Shown: positions 1-6,701, numbered from the stretch's first letter. The stretch: DNA of 7,604 nt from JAYZBC01 sp036339375 (GCA_036339375.1 JAYZBC010000057.1:1-7604); one strand, 5' to 3'. Made by a program: numbers and translations. Notes: generated by a model from the sequence alone, not told the origin.

Positions 1-200
1 TGGGCGGTCGCAATCGTAATCCCCCGCTCCTTCTCCTCTGGTGCCTTGTCAATCTGATCATATGCGGTGAATTCAGCGCCCCCGCTTTCTGCAAGAATCT
101 TCGTAATCGCAGCCGTCAATGTCGTCTTACCATGATCAACGTGACCAATAGTCCCGATATTACAGTGGGGCTTTGTACGCTCAAATTTCTCCTTAGCCAT
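1..200 (-). CDS. tuf: Elongation factor Tu, N-terminal part (cut by window edge)
   Basis: EF-Tu is the GTPase that delivers aminoacyl-tRNA to the ribosomal A site in the cytoplasm. Only the first 66 codons are present; the rest lies beyond the left edge. The reading starts MAKEKFERTKPHCNIGT and contains the P-loop GHVDHGKT (residues 19-26) and the switch I segment RGITI (59-63), whose Thr62 should coordinate magnesium. The KPHCNIGT form and the YDQIDKAPEEKERGITI stretch are what I remember from alphaproteobacterial EF-Tu. The ATG is preceded by an AAGGA ribosome binding site eight bases upstream. The codons are richer in G and C than in the rest of the window, as expected for a very highly expressed gene. 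It sits directly downstream of two tRNA genes on the same strand and was probably transcribed with them. The identification is certain. Confidence 0.98.
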   Translation of the reverse strand, partial: MAKEKFERTKPHCNIGTIGHVDHGKTTLTAAITKILAESGGAEFTAYDQIDKAPEEKERGITIATA

Positions 201-208
201 CTTTAAAT

Positions 209-213
209 TCCTT
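209..213 (-). promoter_or_regulatory. Ribosome binding site of tuf
   Basis: On the minus strand AAGGA is followed by eight bases and then the tuf ATG. This is a good Shine-Dalgarno match at normal spacing and fixes the start codon of EF-Tu. Confidence 0.75.
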
Positions 214-289
214 GTCCATCTTGCCCTTGTACTTGCTGTAACAAAAATAAAAAAGCGAAATCAATCGAAAACTTCTTTACTCCCAAGCT

Positions 290-363
290 TGGAGCGGGTG
301 AAGGGGATCGAACCCTCATAACCAGCTTGGAAGGCTGGGGCTCTACCATTGAGCTACACCCGC
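290..363 (-). tRNA. tRNA-Gly (anticodon TCC)
   Basis: This is a complete 74-base cloverleaf on the minus strand with the CCA end encoded. The acceptor stem is GCGGGTG paired with CACCCGC, discriminator T. The D arm is GCTC/GAGC around AATGGTA. The anticodon stem is CCAGC/GCTGG with loop CTTCCAA, anticodon TCC at 329-331. The T arm has the loop TTCGATC and one G-U pair at its base. It decodes GGA and GGG glycine codons. It lies between tRNA-Tyr and tuf and is probably processed from their common transcript. Confidence 0.97.
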
Positions 364-464
364 TAAATGAGTGCCACGGCCTTTAACAAACATTCAAGTT
401 TTACTAACCACTCCAAATTTAAAAACTACCACCGTCATTGATCCTCCAACGTCCCCTCATGGGA

Positions 465-550
465 TGGTGGAGGGGGTTGGATTCGAACCAACGTAGGCGT
501 ACGCCAACGGGTTTACAGCCCGTCCCCTTTAGCCACTCGGGCACCCCTCC
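465..550 (-). tRNA. tRNA-Tyr (anticodon GTA)
   Basis: This 86-base minus-strand class II tRNA has a long variable arm and an encoded CCA. The acceptor stem GGAGGGG pairs with CCCCTCC and the discriminator is A. The anticodon loop is CTGTAAA with anticodon GTA at 514-516. The T arm is GTTGG-TTCGAAT-CCAAC. The long variable arm, GTA anticodon and A discriminator agree with bacterial tRNA-Tyr. It is the first gene of the probable tRNA-Tyr / tRNA-Gly / tuf transcript. Confidence 0.97.
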
Positions 551-586
551 CTGTTTCAAATCAGGCAGGTAGTAGGTTTACGCGTG

Positions 587-616
587 CAAATACTGGAAAT
601 TAGTTCCGCTTGTCAA
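587..616 (-). promoter_or_regulatory. Probable promoter of the tRNA-Tyr/tRNA-Gly/tuf transcript
   Basis: On the minus strand a perfect TTGACA (611-616) is followed by an 18-base spacer and TATTTG (587-592), a modest -10 match. The next bases are CACGCG, a GC-rich discriminator of the kind associated with stringent (ppGpp) control of stable RNA promoters. The predicted start of transcription would leave a leader of roughly 25-30 bases before the mature tRNA-Tyr 5' end. The -35 and position are convincing, the exact -10 less so, and stringent control is inference. Confidence 0.6.
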
Positions 617-662
617 TGTCCAAAATTAAAAACCATAACCAAGCTTAGGCTAAAATCACACG

Positions 663-691
663 TTGGCCACTTTAAAGAATATGTTTATCCT
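663..691 (+). promoter_or_regulatory. Candidate promoter of rlmB
   Basis: TTGGCC (663-668) is separated by 17 bases from TATCCT (686-691), upstream of rlmB in the gap that divides it from the divergent tRNA genes. Both hexamers are imperfect. This is the best spaced pair I could find by eye and remains tentative. A weak AGGA lies 11 bases before the rlmB ATG. Confidence 0.3.
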
Positions 692-747
692 ATAACCAAA
701 GCGCAATATAGAAGTTAAGTCAAATAAGAGCAAGGATAACTATTTCA

Positions 748-1527
748 ATGCCTTATGGTCGACCCCGACGTTATAAACCTAATATAAACAAAAACCCATC
801 AGGTACATATTGGATATATGGTTTTCACACTGTTTTAGCAGCACTAAATAATCCAAACAGAGGAATTAAACGGGTTGTTATAAGTAAAAACATCTCACAC
901 CCTACTTTGAAAAACAAACAATTCAAAATAGAAAACCTTTCAAATACTGAACTTAAAGCCCTTTTGCCTGAAGGATCCGTTCACCAAGGCATTGCTTGTC
1001 TCGTTGAGCCCCTAAAAACACCTACATTGGAGTATTTTTGTGAAAAATTATCCAATAAAGAAAATGCATTTGTTATCATACTCGATCAGATCACAGATCC
1101 TCAAAATATTGGAGCAATAATCCGCTCTGCTGCCTTTTTTGGTGCTAAGGCTGTTATTGTAAAGGATCGTAACACACCACCTATCACCGGAGTTATTGCA
1201 AAAGCTGCTTCGGGGGGCTTAGAAAGCACTATTTTAATCCGTACAGCAAACATCTCTCGAGCTATAAATTCATTACAAAAAAAGGGTTTTTGGTGTGTTG
1301 GATTTGATTCAGGAGCAAAAACCACTTTTGATAGTTTAAATTTGTTGCAACCAATGGGAATTGTTTTGGGTGCAGAAGGATATGGTCTAAGAAAATTAGT
1401 TCGCCAAAACTGTGACCAATTGGTAAAAATACAAGGAAATGGTCCCTTGAAAGATTTGAATGTATCCAATGCCGCTGCAGTGGCAATGTACGAAATTAAA
1501 AAAGTGTGTGGCCAATTTGTCAAATAA
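748..1527 (+). CDS. rlmB: 23S rRNA (guanosine-2'-O-)-methyltransferase RlmB (SpoU/TrmH family)
   Basis: RlmB is a cytoplasmic SAM-dependent enzyme of the SPOUT (trefoil-knot) superfamily that 2'-O-methylates a conserved guanosine of 23S rRNA (G2251 in E. coli) in the peptidyl-transferase region. At 259 residues the length is normal. The N-terminal YWIYGFHTVLAAL (about 21-33) opens the substrate-binding domain. The three SpoU motifs follow: LDQITDPQNIGAIIRS (112-127, with Asn120 and Arg126), IVLGAEGYGLRKLV (205-218, with Glu210) and LNVSNAAAVAMYEI (237-250, with Asn238 and Ser240). The ATG at 748 gives the expected N-terminus. It is divergent from the tRNA/tuf unit and its 3' end overlaps the next gene, suggesting translational coupling. 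The SpoU identity is certain; RlmB rather than another TrmH paralogue rests on the N-terminal domain and on its position beside tRNA-Tyr. Confidence 0.93.
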   Translation: MPYGRPRRYKPNINKNPSGTYWIYGFHTVLAALNNPNRGIKRVVISKNISHPTLKNKQFKIENLSNTELKALLPEGSVHQGIACLVEPLKTPTLEYFCEKLSNKENAFVIILDQITDPQNIGAIIRSAAFFGAKAVIVKDRNTPPITGVIAKAASGGLESTILIRTANISRAINSLQKKGFWCVGFDSGAKTTFDSLNLLQPMGIVLGAEGYGLRKLVRQNCDQLVKIQGNGPLKDLNVSNAAAVAMYEIKKVCGQFVK

Positions 1528-3010
1528 AAAAAATTTACTTGTTTACTTAAAAGAATTTGAAACTGCCATAAATCTAGCGGGAACAGTCCGTTCGCCTGCT
1601 GGTAAAATTTTGGCTGGAGCCCTCGAACAGCTGAAAAATAAAAATATTGCACAAACGCAAAAAATTTTAAAAACACTTGGGGAAAAATTTGAAGAGCAAG
1701 CAGCTATTTTATGTTTTATGGGTTTACTTGCGTTTGCTCGTAATCAAAAAACTACCGGTCTAAAATTTATACAAAATACTTTATTGGCCCCAGATGCAAC
1801 CTATGAAATTATCTGTTTGGCAGGCAACCTTTTATTGGATAAAGGTGACCCTAATATAGCCATTGATGCTTTTAACGAAGCAATTAAAATTGCCTCATTT
1901 CGGGCTCAAGCCTACCTGAGCAAAGGGAAGGCCCTTTCTCTTTTAAGAGATGTCAGTGGAGCGATTGATAATTTTAAAAAAGCCACTTTTCTTGAACCTA
2001 ATTTAACTGATGCTCATGCTGCTCTTGGGGAAGAATTTCTTGCTGCAAATATGGCAAATGCGGCTTCAGAAAGTTTCGAAATCGCCCTTGAATTAGAACC
2101 CAAAAACAAGATTGCAAAAAGAGGCCGGGCTAACGTTCTTACACAAATTTTACCTCAATGGCACACTATGATGCTGAATGATGAATACCGAAATTCAACC
2201 ATCGAGTTAGCAATTAAGGAAGCCGTTTTTCCAGGTTGTAAAGTTTTGGATATTGGAACAGGCACTGGCTTGTTAGCAATGATGGCAGCAAGAGCGGGAG
2301 CTGGAAAAGTATTCGCCTGCGAAACGGTAAGACCTTTGGCTCAGATTGCAAAAACAATCATTGCCGAAAATGGATTAAAAGAAAAAATTATAGTTTTCCA
2401 AACAAACTCCCAAAATTTAACGATTGGAAAAGAATTACCCTCCCGGGTAGATGTTATATTAGCTGAGATAGTCGATACGGGTCTTCTAGGGGAAAATATT
2501 ATCACAACTATGAGCGATGCCTGCGATCGCTTGCTTAAAAATGAGGGTAAAATTATCCCTCTGGGTGCAACCGTTTATGCCGTCCCCATAGAAAGTTTAG
2601 AAATTTCTCAAGAACGGCAAGTCAATATGGCTGCTGGATTTAACATTCGGCAGTTTAACCAATTAATACCGGAAATTTATTTGCAAACCAGATTAAAAAA
2701 TTATAAGTGGCATCCTTTAAGTGATCCTTTGAAAATCTTCGATTTTGATTTTACGAAACCTTTTCCTGAAACACAGGAAATAAAACTCACCTTGGTTCCA
2801 ACTAAAGAAGGAATTGCCCACGCGATTGCGTTTTGGTTTGAACTAAAATTAAATCCAAAAATTTCTTTATCCACATCCCCGTTCAAGAAAAATACTCACT
2901 GGCAACAAGCAATTTACAGCATCACTCCGCCTTTGACCTTAACACCCAAAAAACAAAATCTTTTAGTGGCAAATTATGACCAAAGGTCAATTTTTTTTAA
3001 ACTAGAATAA
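1508..3010 (+). CDS. TPR-repeat protein with PRMT7/9-like protein arginine methyltransferase domain
   Basis: This is a probable SAM-dependent protein arginine N-methyltransferase with a TPR protein-binding N-terminus. With GTG at 1508 it has 500 residues and overlaps rlmB by 20 bases. An ATG at 1460 is in frame but would overlap by 68 bases; neither has a clear ribosome binding site. Residues about 62-198 hold roughly four TPR-like helix pairs. WHTMMLND (218-225) and RN (228-229) lead into the methyltransferase: motif I VLDIGTGTG (246-254), acidic Glu272 ending the next strand, the double-E-like loop AEIVDTGLLGE (319-329, Glu320 and Glu329), then a C-terminal barrel with a THW loop (463-465, followed by QQAIYSI). 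These are PRMT-specific marks, and TPR plus PRMT is the layout I recall for eukaryotic PRMT9. Only one catalytic module is present, whereas PRMT7 and PRMT9 carry two. No signal peptide is visible, so it is likely cytoplasmic. The fold and family are secure; the substrate and the methylation type are unknown. Confidence 0.85.
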   Translation: MANLSNKKNLLVYLKEFETAINLAGTVRSPAGKILAGALEQLKNKNIAQTQKILKTLGEKFEEQAAILCFMGLLAFARNQKTTGLKFIQNTLLAPDATYEIICLAGNLLLDKGDPNIAIDAFNEAIKIASFRAQAYLSKGKALSLLRDVSGAIDNFKKATFLEPNLTDAHAALGEEFLAANMANAASESFEIALELEPKNKIAKRGRANVLTQILPQWHTMMLNDEYRNSTIELAIKEAVFPGCKVLDIGTGTGLLAMMAARAGAGKVFACETVRPLAQIAKTIIAENGLKEKIIVFQTNSQNLTIGKELPSRVDVILAEIVDTGLLGENIITTMSDACDRLLKNEGKIIPLGATVYAVPIESLEISQERQVNMAAGFNIRQFNQLIPEIYLQTRLKNYKWHPLSDPLKIFDFDFTKPFPETQEIKLTLVPTKEGIAHAIAFWFELKLNPKISLSTSPFKKNTHWQQAIYSITPPLTLTPKKQNLLVANYDQRSIFFKLE

Positions 3011-3026
3011 GCAAAAATTCTTTTGC
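3011..3026. terminator. Small inverted repeat between convergent genes, possible terminator
   Basis: GCAAAA and TTTTGC form a 6-bp stem around an ATTC loop in the 23-base gap between two convergent stop codons. Its position suits a bidirectional terminator. The stem is short and AT-rich and no long T-run follows it, so the call is weak. Confidence 0.3.
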
Positions 3027-3033
3027 CCAAATT

Positions 3034-3636
3034 TTAGGATAAAGCATAGGGTACTTGTTCAGGACCCTTTATAACAATTCGGGAACCATCTTCAAGATAA
3101 CGAAATTGCTTAAAGGTACCGGACCTTTTTGACCTAACAATCACAGCAATGGATTTTTCGTCGCCCGCATATTCGGAATGAATCAGCCAAGGAGGGACAA
3201 TATCAACTTGACCAGGCCCACAAAATTCTGCGTTGCTTTCAGTAGTCCGGAATTTTCGGTTAGTTGTTTCTTCTGCATCATAATGGACAATTCGCTCTTT
3301 TCCTTCTAGGACACCGTAAATTGTCCAAGATGAACCATGGTCATGTATCATGGCGTAACCGCCCGGTTTTTTGATCAAGGCATTAATCACAAAATCATAA
3401 TCTGGGTCTTCATAAAAGAGTAAATTCTGCACGCGGTTTGTTTTTGGATTGAAACCTGTAACTGGCCAATTTTTGGCATGGGCTATTATTTCAGGATCTG
3501 CAATTAAATTTTTAAGGAGGTCTCGGCAATAATCCCAACGATCAGGTTCAGGAACACCATCTGCAAATATTTTTCGCATTTCTTCTACAAATTTTTCTGC
3601 AGCAGGCAGCATCGTTTTTGTCATTCCATCGGGCAT
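3034..3636 (-). CDS. 3-His cupin, cysteine-dioxygenase-like
   Basis: This 200-residue single-domain cupin resembles the thiol dioxygenase group (cysteine and 3-mercaptopropionate dioxygenases), Fe(II) enzymes that add O2 to a thiol to give a sulfinate. Cupin motif 1 is PGGYAMIHDHGSSWTIYGVLEG (from about 91), supplying His98 and His100. The residue at the usual glutamate ligand position is Thr105, so the site would be a 3-His triad, as in cysteine dioxygenase. Motif 2, GQVDIVPPWLIHSEY (142-156), supplies His153. The Ser-His-Tyr pattern of classical cysteine dioxygenase is not present as such, although Tyr156 is nearby. The ATG directly follows the upstream stop codon (TAA-ATG) and has a GGAGG ribosome binding site five bases away. 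It is therefore translationally coupled to the PhyH-type gene. Metal-dependent dioxygenase is likely; the substrate is open, and a non-catalytic or isomerase role is possible. Confidence 0.78.
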   Translation of the reverse strand: MPDGMTKTMLPAAEKFVEEMRKIFADGVPEPDRWDYCRDLLKNLIADPEIIAHAKNWPVTGFNPKTNRVQNLLFYEDPDYDFVINALIKKPGGYAMIHDHGSSWTIYGVLEGKERIVHYDAEETTNRKFRTTESNAEFCGPGQVDIVPPWLIHSEYAGDEKSIAVIVRSKRSGTFKQFRYLEDGSRIVIKGPEQVPYALS

Positions 3637-4452
3637 TTAAGCCTCCCGTTTTCTGCCAATAAATTTATTTCGGATGGCTATCATTTGATGTGCTATTTTT
3701 GAATCATACTCTACTGTGGTCAATTTTTCATGTTCCCAATAGCCAAAATCATCTACACCCCGAACCAAAGCAGCAGCTGGCTTATCGGCACCCAAGTATT
3801 TCATTTGCCGACATTGAGTAGAACAATAATGAATTGACATGCCCATTCGGCGTCCTTCTGACAAATTTGGATCAGAAGAATGAACCGTACATTCATGATG
3901 TATTGAAAATTGGCCCGGTTCTAAAGGCATCAATACAGCTTCGTCTTCCTTAACTTCTTTTGTGGTTTGCCCGCGGGAAAGGATGTTATCTGGGGTCGGA
4001 GTGTTATCAAACTCAGTTTGGATTAAATGTGTCCCCGGTATACATTTTATGCAGCCGGTCGTTTCATTTGACGGAGTAAATGCAATCCATAAAGTTAAAG
4101 AATTTGCTGGTGACACGCCATAGTAATAGGTGTCAGCATGCCAGGAAACAAATTTTCCACGGCCTGGGTCTTTAACAAACATACTTGAACCCCAACAAAA
4201 AATATTAGGTCCGATTAGATCTTCAACTGCATCCAAAATACGATCGTTTTGAATTAAATCGCTAAATTTTTTGTAGGGAAGATGTGCTTTTAAGGTTAGT
4301 GCGTCTTGAGCATGATGACCGGTTTCTTTTTCGAAGTGCTCCACGCAGGCGCGGCATTCATCAGCTTCTTTTCCTGATAGTGCATCCATGGGAAAAATAA
4401 ATCCATCTTGATTAAATTTCTCCACTTGTTCCTTGGTCAAATGTTTATTCAT
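3637..4452 (-). CDS. PhyH-family Fe(II)/2-oxoglutarate dioxygenase
   Basis: This is a phytanoyl-CoA dioxygenase family (PhyH) enzyme, which uses Fe(II), O2 and 2-oxoglutarate to hydroxylate a small organic substrate. Starting at ATG 4452 it has 271 residues, a normal family length, and opens with the typical LTKEQVEKFNQDGFIF. The metal triad is visible: HAD at His105-Asp107 (in FVSWHADTYYYG) and His191 (in IHHECTVHSSDPNLS), with Arg201-Arg202 placed to bind 2-oxoglutarate. The Asp in H-x-D argues for a hydroxylase rather than a halogenase, where it is Ala or Gly. The block LTLWIAFTPSNETTGCIKCIPGTHL (119-143) is also family-typical. The frame stays open upstream to a TTG at 4578, but that 42-residue extension does not look like the family. 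The ribosome binding site at 4452 is poor. It is the first gene of a two-gene unit with the cupin. The family is clear, the substrate unknown. Confidence 0.87.
   Translation of the reverse strand: MNKHLTKEQVEKFNQDGFIFPMDALSGKEADECRACVEHFEKETGHHAQDALTLKAHLPYKKFSDLIQNDRILDAVEDLIGPNIFCWGSSMFVKDPGRGKFVSWHADTYYYGVSPANSLTLWIAFTPSNETTGCIKCIPGTHLIQTEFDNTPTPDNILSRGQTTKEVKEDEAVLMPLEPGQFSIHHECTVHSSDPNLSEGRRMGMSIHYCSTQCRQMKYLGADKPAAALVRGVDDFGYWEHEKLTTVEYDSKIAHQMIAIRNKFIGRKREA
3642..3646 (-). promoter_or_regulatory. Strong ribosome binding site of the cupin gene
   Basis: GGAGG on the minus strand lies inside the last codons of the PhyH-type gene, five bases before the cupin ATG. It fixes the start at 3636 rather than at the second methionine (3624) and shows that the two genes share a transcript. 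Confidence 0.7.
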
Positions 4453-4589
4453 GCTGTTTCTATCTATATTGGCAACGAAATTTTCTAATTTTGCACGCAA
4501 AGTACCCAAAAACTCAAGGACCTCGTTGTAATTACGTAAAACAATTAATTTGATTTCTCTTATTTTATGAAAAAACAAGAATAAAGAAA
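4453..4589. promoter_or_regulatory. Divergent intergenic region of the dioxygenase pair and the SDR
   Basis: This 137-base AT-rich gap separates the minus-strand PhyH/cupin pair from the plus-strand SDR, so it should hold promoters for both. I see no -35/-10 pair good enough to name on either strand and no clear operator. The palindrome GTAATTAC near its middle is short and could be chance. If the upstream TTG were the real PhyH start, most of the region would be coding. Confidence 0.35.
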
Positions 4590-5440
4590 ATGAACGGCCT
4601 CCGCCTCAACGAAAAAATTATTATCGTCACTGGTGCAGTTGGCGGCTTAGGTCAGGCAATGATTGAAGGTCTTCTTATGGAAGGAGCCACAATCCTGGCA
4701 GTCGACCAAAACGAAGCTAAATTACAAAGAATTCATGATTCCTATAAATAAAAAAATACTTTCCGTTTATAGCAGACCTTCGAGACCCTGAAATTTGTGC
4801 TAAAATTCCTCAGCATGCAATTGAAGTACTTGGAGGCCTTCATGGTTTAATTAACAATGCAGGCGTTGGACTTTCGAGTATTCGGGAAGACTACTATGTT
4901 AAGAATATAAATTTTTGGGAAGTAACTGATCGAAATTGGCAAAGAATTTTCGATGTTAATGCAAGATTGCCTTTTCTTCTTTCTAAAGCAGCTATCCCAC
5001 ATTTTTTAAAACAACGGTGGGGACGAATTGTCAATATTACAACAAGCATGGATACAATGATTAGAAGGGGCTGGACCCCTTACGGTCCTTCTAAGGGTGC
5101 TTTAGAAGCACAATCGGCATGCTGGTCGAAAGATTTAGAAGGAACTGGCGTGACCGTTAACGTATTGATTCCTGGGGGACCAGCCAATACTCCTATGGTC
5201 CCCGTTGCTTCATCTCCTGATAGAGAAGCAATGGTTCAACCCAAAATTTTGCAAAGACCCATTTGCTGGCTAATGTCGAATGCCTCCAATGGGTTCAATG
5301 GAAAACGAATGACCGGAGCAGGTTGGAATGGAGCATTACCGGAAATGGAGGCCGCAAATGGTGCCGCCGCCCCAACCGCATGGCCTGGAACTGGACAACA
5401 AAGCATTTGGCCTGATTTAAAGCCTCTAAAAAAATTATAA
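4590..5440 (+). pseudogene. Short-chain dehydrogenase/reductase, broken by one frameshift
   Basis: SDR enzymes are NAD(P)-dependent oxidoreductases of alcohols and ketones. The first part (4590-4751, 53 residues) begins MNGLRLNEKIIIVTGAVGGLG with the cofactor motif TGxxxGxG at residues 14-21 and stops at TAA 4749-4751. Coding continues in another frame from about 4748 (KKYFPFIADLRDPE) to TAA 5438-5440. It retains NNAG (4853-4864), the catalytic Ser (AGC 5045-5047) and Y-G-P-S-K (Tyr 5081-5083, Lys 5093-5095), then IPGGPANTPM. One added base just before 4749, for example an A in the AAA at 4746-4748, would restore one frame of about 283 residues. The defect adjoins AAATAAAAAAA, so a recent mutation or a sequencing or assembly error is likely. 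An ATG at 4967 could only start a fragment lacking the cofactor site. The ribosome binding site is weak. The family is certain; whether it is truly inactive is not. Confidence 0.82.
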
Positions 5441-5456
5441 AAATAGTTTGTAAAAA

Positions 5457-6701
5457 TTAAGCTGTTGCTGTGAAAGAAAAATGAGGACGGTTTTCTTTTA
5501 TAAAAAGTGTTAAAAAACCTGCTAGAGCTGCTATCAAAACTGAGAAAACCCATACATAATTATAGCTTGCATAAATGTCATATATGTACCCCCCCAAAAA
5601 CGATCCTGAAGCAGCACCTAAAGAGTGGCTTGCAAAAATTAGACCCATAGAAAACCCCATGACCTTCCGGCCAATATGTGTTGCCACTAAATTTGCTACG
5701 ATGGGAAAACTTGCGTAATCGAAAACACCAAACAAAATAGAAAATGTAAATAAAATTGCAGGGCTATCTGTAATGTTCATTAACAAAATAAAAGTCATTG
5801 CTCTCAGGAGATAAATGCTAGCAAGCAGCATAGGCCGATGCATTTTATCTGAGAGGTAGCCATAGCCAATCATCCCAACCATACTGAAAAAAGACATAAC
5901 ACCATAGGCTGACGCACTTTGCAGAGCAGAAAATCCGCAGCTAACCGCGTAGGGAATCATATGAATTTTAATGACCCCAGCAGTAGTAAATCCGCAAATA
6001 AAAAACCCGGCAGCCAACAACCAAAAAGTTGAATTTACCCGCAAGGTTGAAATTGTCTTACCGATTACAAAAACTTGAAGTTTCGGTGTTTTAGTCACCC
6101 TTTTTGGTGTATCGTTGATCAGAAAGAAAACAACAACGGCTGTGAACAAAATTAATATACCCACAAAAAAATAGGCTTCACGCCAAGAGGTTGCCACAAC
6201 GAGCACGCCAAGCAAAGGCATTAGAGCGAGCTGACCACCAGTGCTGCCAGAGGTTACGATGCTGGTCGCAAGTCCGAGTTTTTTATCGAAATGTTGAGCA
6301 ATGGTTGTTGAAACTAAAGCGGGTGAAATTATAGCAAAACCCACACCCCCCATTATACCCACGAGAACTAATAATTGCCAATAATCAGTCATAAAGGCAC
6401 AAAGAATAAATTCACATCCAATTAATCCAACAGCACCTACATAAACTAGACGTGATCCATAATTGTCCAAAATTAGTCCTGCCAATGGTGCCATCATGGC
6501 CATTACAACCATCATTATTGCCCCGGCGGTAGATACAAGCCCATAACTCCATCCAAGTTCGTTGTACCAAAACGGCATCATTAAACCGATGGAATTTCGT
6601 GCAGTAATCAGGATCGCTAACATAAAAAAAAGGACTGCAACCATTGCCCAGTTCTTGCCTAGTTTAGAACTGCTTTGTATCGATTGTTTGATGACTTCCA
6701 C
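5457..6701 (-). CDS. MFS transporter, 12 transmembrane segments
   Basis: This inner-membrane Major Facilitator Superfamily carrier has 414 residues, the usual length for 12 helices. Hydrophobic segments run from about residue 18 to 400, broken by a polar central loop at about 196-222. The MFS loop 2-3 signature GLILDNYGSRL is at 75-85 (Gly75, Asp79, Gly82, Arg84), with a related GYLSDKMHR at 281-289 in the second half. The N-terminal half, with ARNSIGLMMPFW, resembles the monocarboxylate/oxalate-formate type of MFS carrier, which often imports organic acids. The start is GTG at 6701; an in-frame stop lies a short way upstream and I see no clear ribosome binding site. It follows the ring-hydroxylating oxygenase beta gene by 27 bases, so it is probably in that operon and imports the oxygenase substrate. 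The fold is certain, the substrate inferred only from context. Confidence 0.88.
   Translation of the reverse strand: MEVIKQSIQSSSKLGKNWAMVAVLFFMLAILITARNSIGLMMPFWYNELGWSYGLVSTAGAIMMVVMAMMAPLAGLILDNYGSRLVYVGAVGLIGCEFILCAFMTDYWQLLVLVGIMGGVGFAIISPALVSTTIAQHFDKKLGLATSIVTSGSTGGQLALMPLLGVLVVATSWREAYFFVGILILFTAVVVFFLINDTPKRVTKTPKLQVFVIGKTISTLRVNSTFWLLAAGFFICGFTTAGVIKIHMIPYAVSCGFSALQSASAYGVMSFFSMVGMIGYGYLSDKMHRPMLLASIYLLRAMTFILLMNITDSPAILFTFSILFGVFDYASFPIVANLVATHIGRKVMGFSMGLIFASHSLGAASGSFLGGYIYDIYASYNYVWVFSVLIAALAGFLTLFIKENRPHFSFTATA

Noticed and set aside
280..340. Short AGCTTGG repeats near the tRNA-Gly gene
   Set aside because: One copy belongs to the tRNA anticodon arm and the other is too short to mark an attachment site or repeat element; no integrase or second tRNA fragment is present.
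1101..1676. Long open frame on the minus strand opposite rlmB and the start of the TPR-PRMT gene
   Set aside because: It lies fully antisense to two well-supported genes and its translation shows no recognisable domain; it is a shadow of the AT-rich coding strand.
2701..2886. Short minus-strand frame opposite the PRMT C-terminus
   Set aside because: It has 61 codons antisense to a supported gene, with no motif.
3902..4152. PhyH enzyme as a non-heme iron halogenase
   Set aside because: The H-x-D motif has its Asp (HAD); halogenases of this fold replace that Asp with Ala or Gly.
4743..4759. Programmed ribosomal frameshifting or transcriptional slippage to join the two SDR halves
   Set aside because: A -1 shift is needed before the TAA at 4749, but TAT-AAA-TAA is not a slippery heptamer, and the A7 run lies after the stop, so slippage there would not rescue reading. 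A mutation or sequencing error is simpler.
5236..5553. Minus-strand open frame opposite the SDR 3' end and overlapping the MFS gene end
   Set aside because: It crosses two supported genes and the translation, rich in Ser and Phe, looks like noise.
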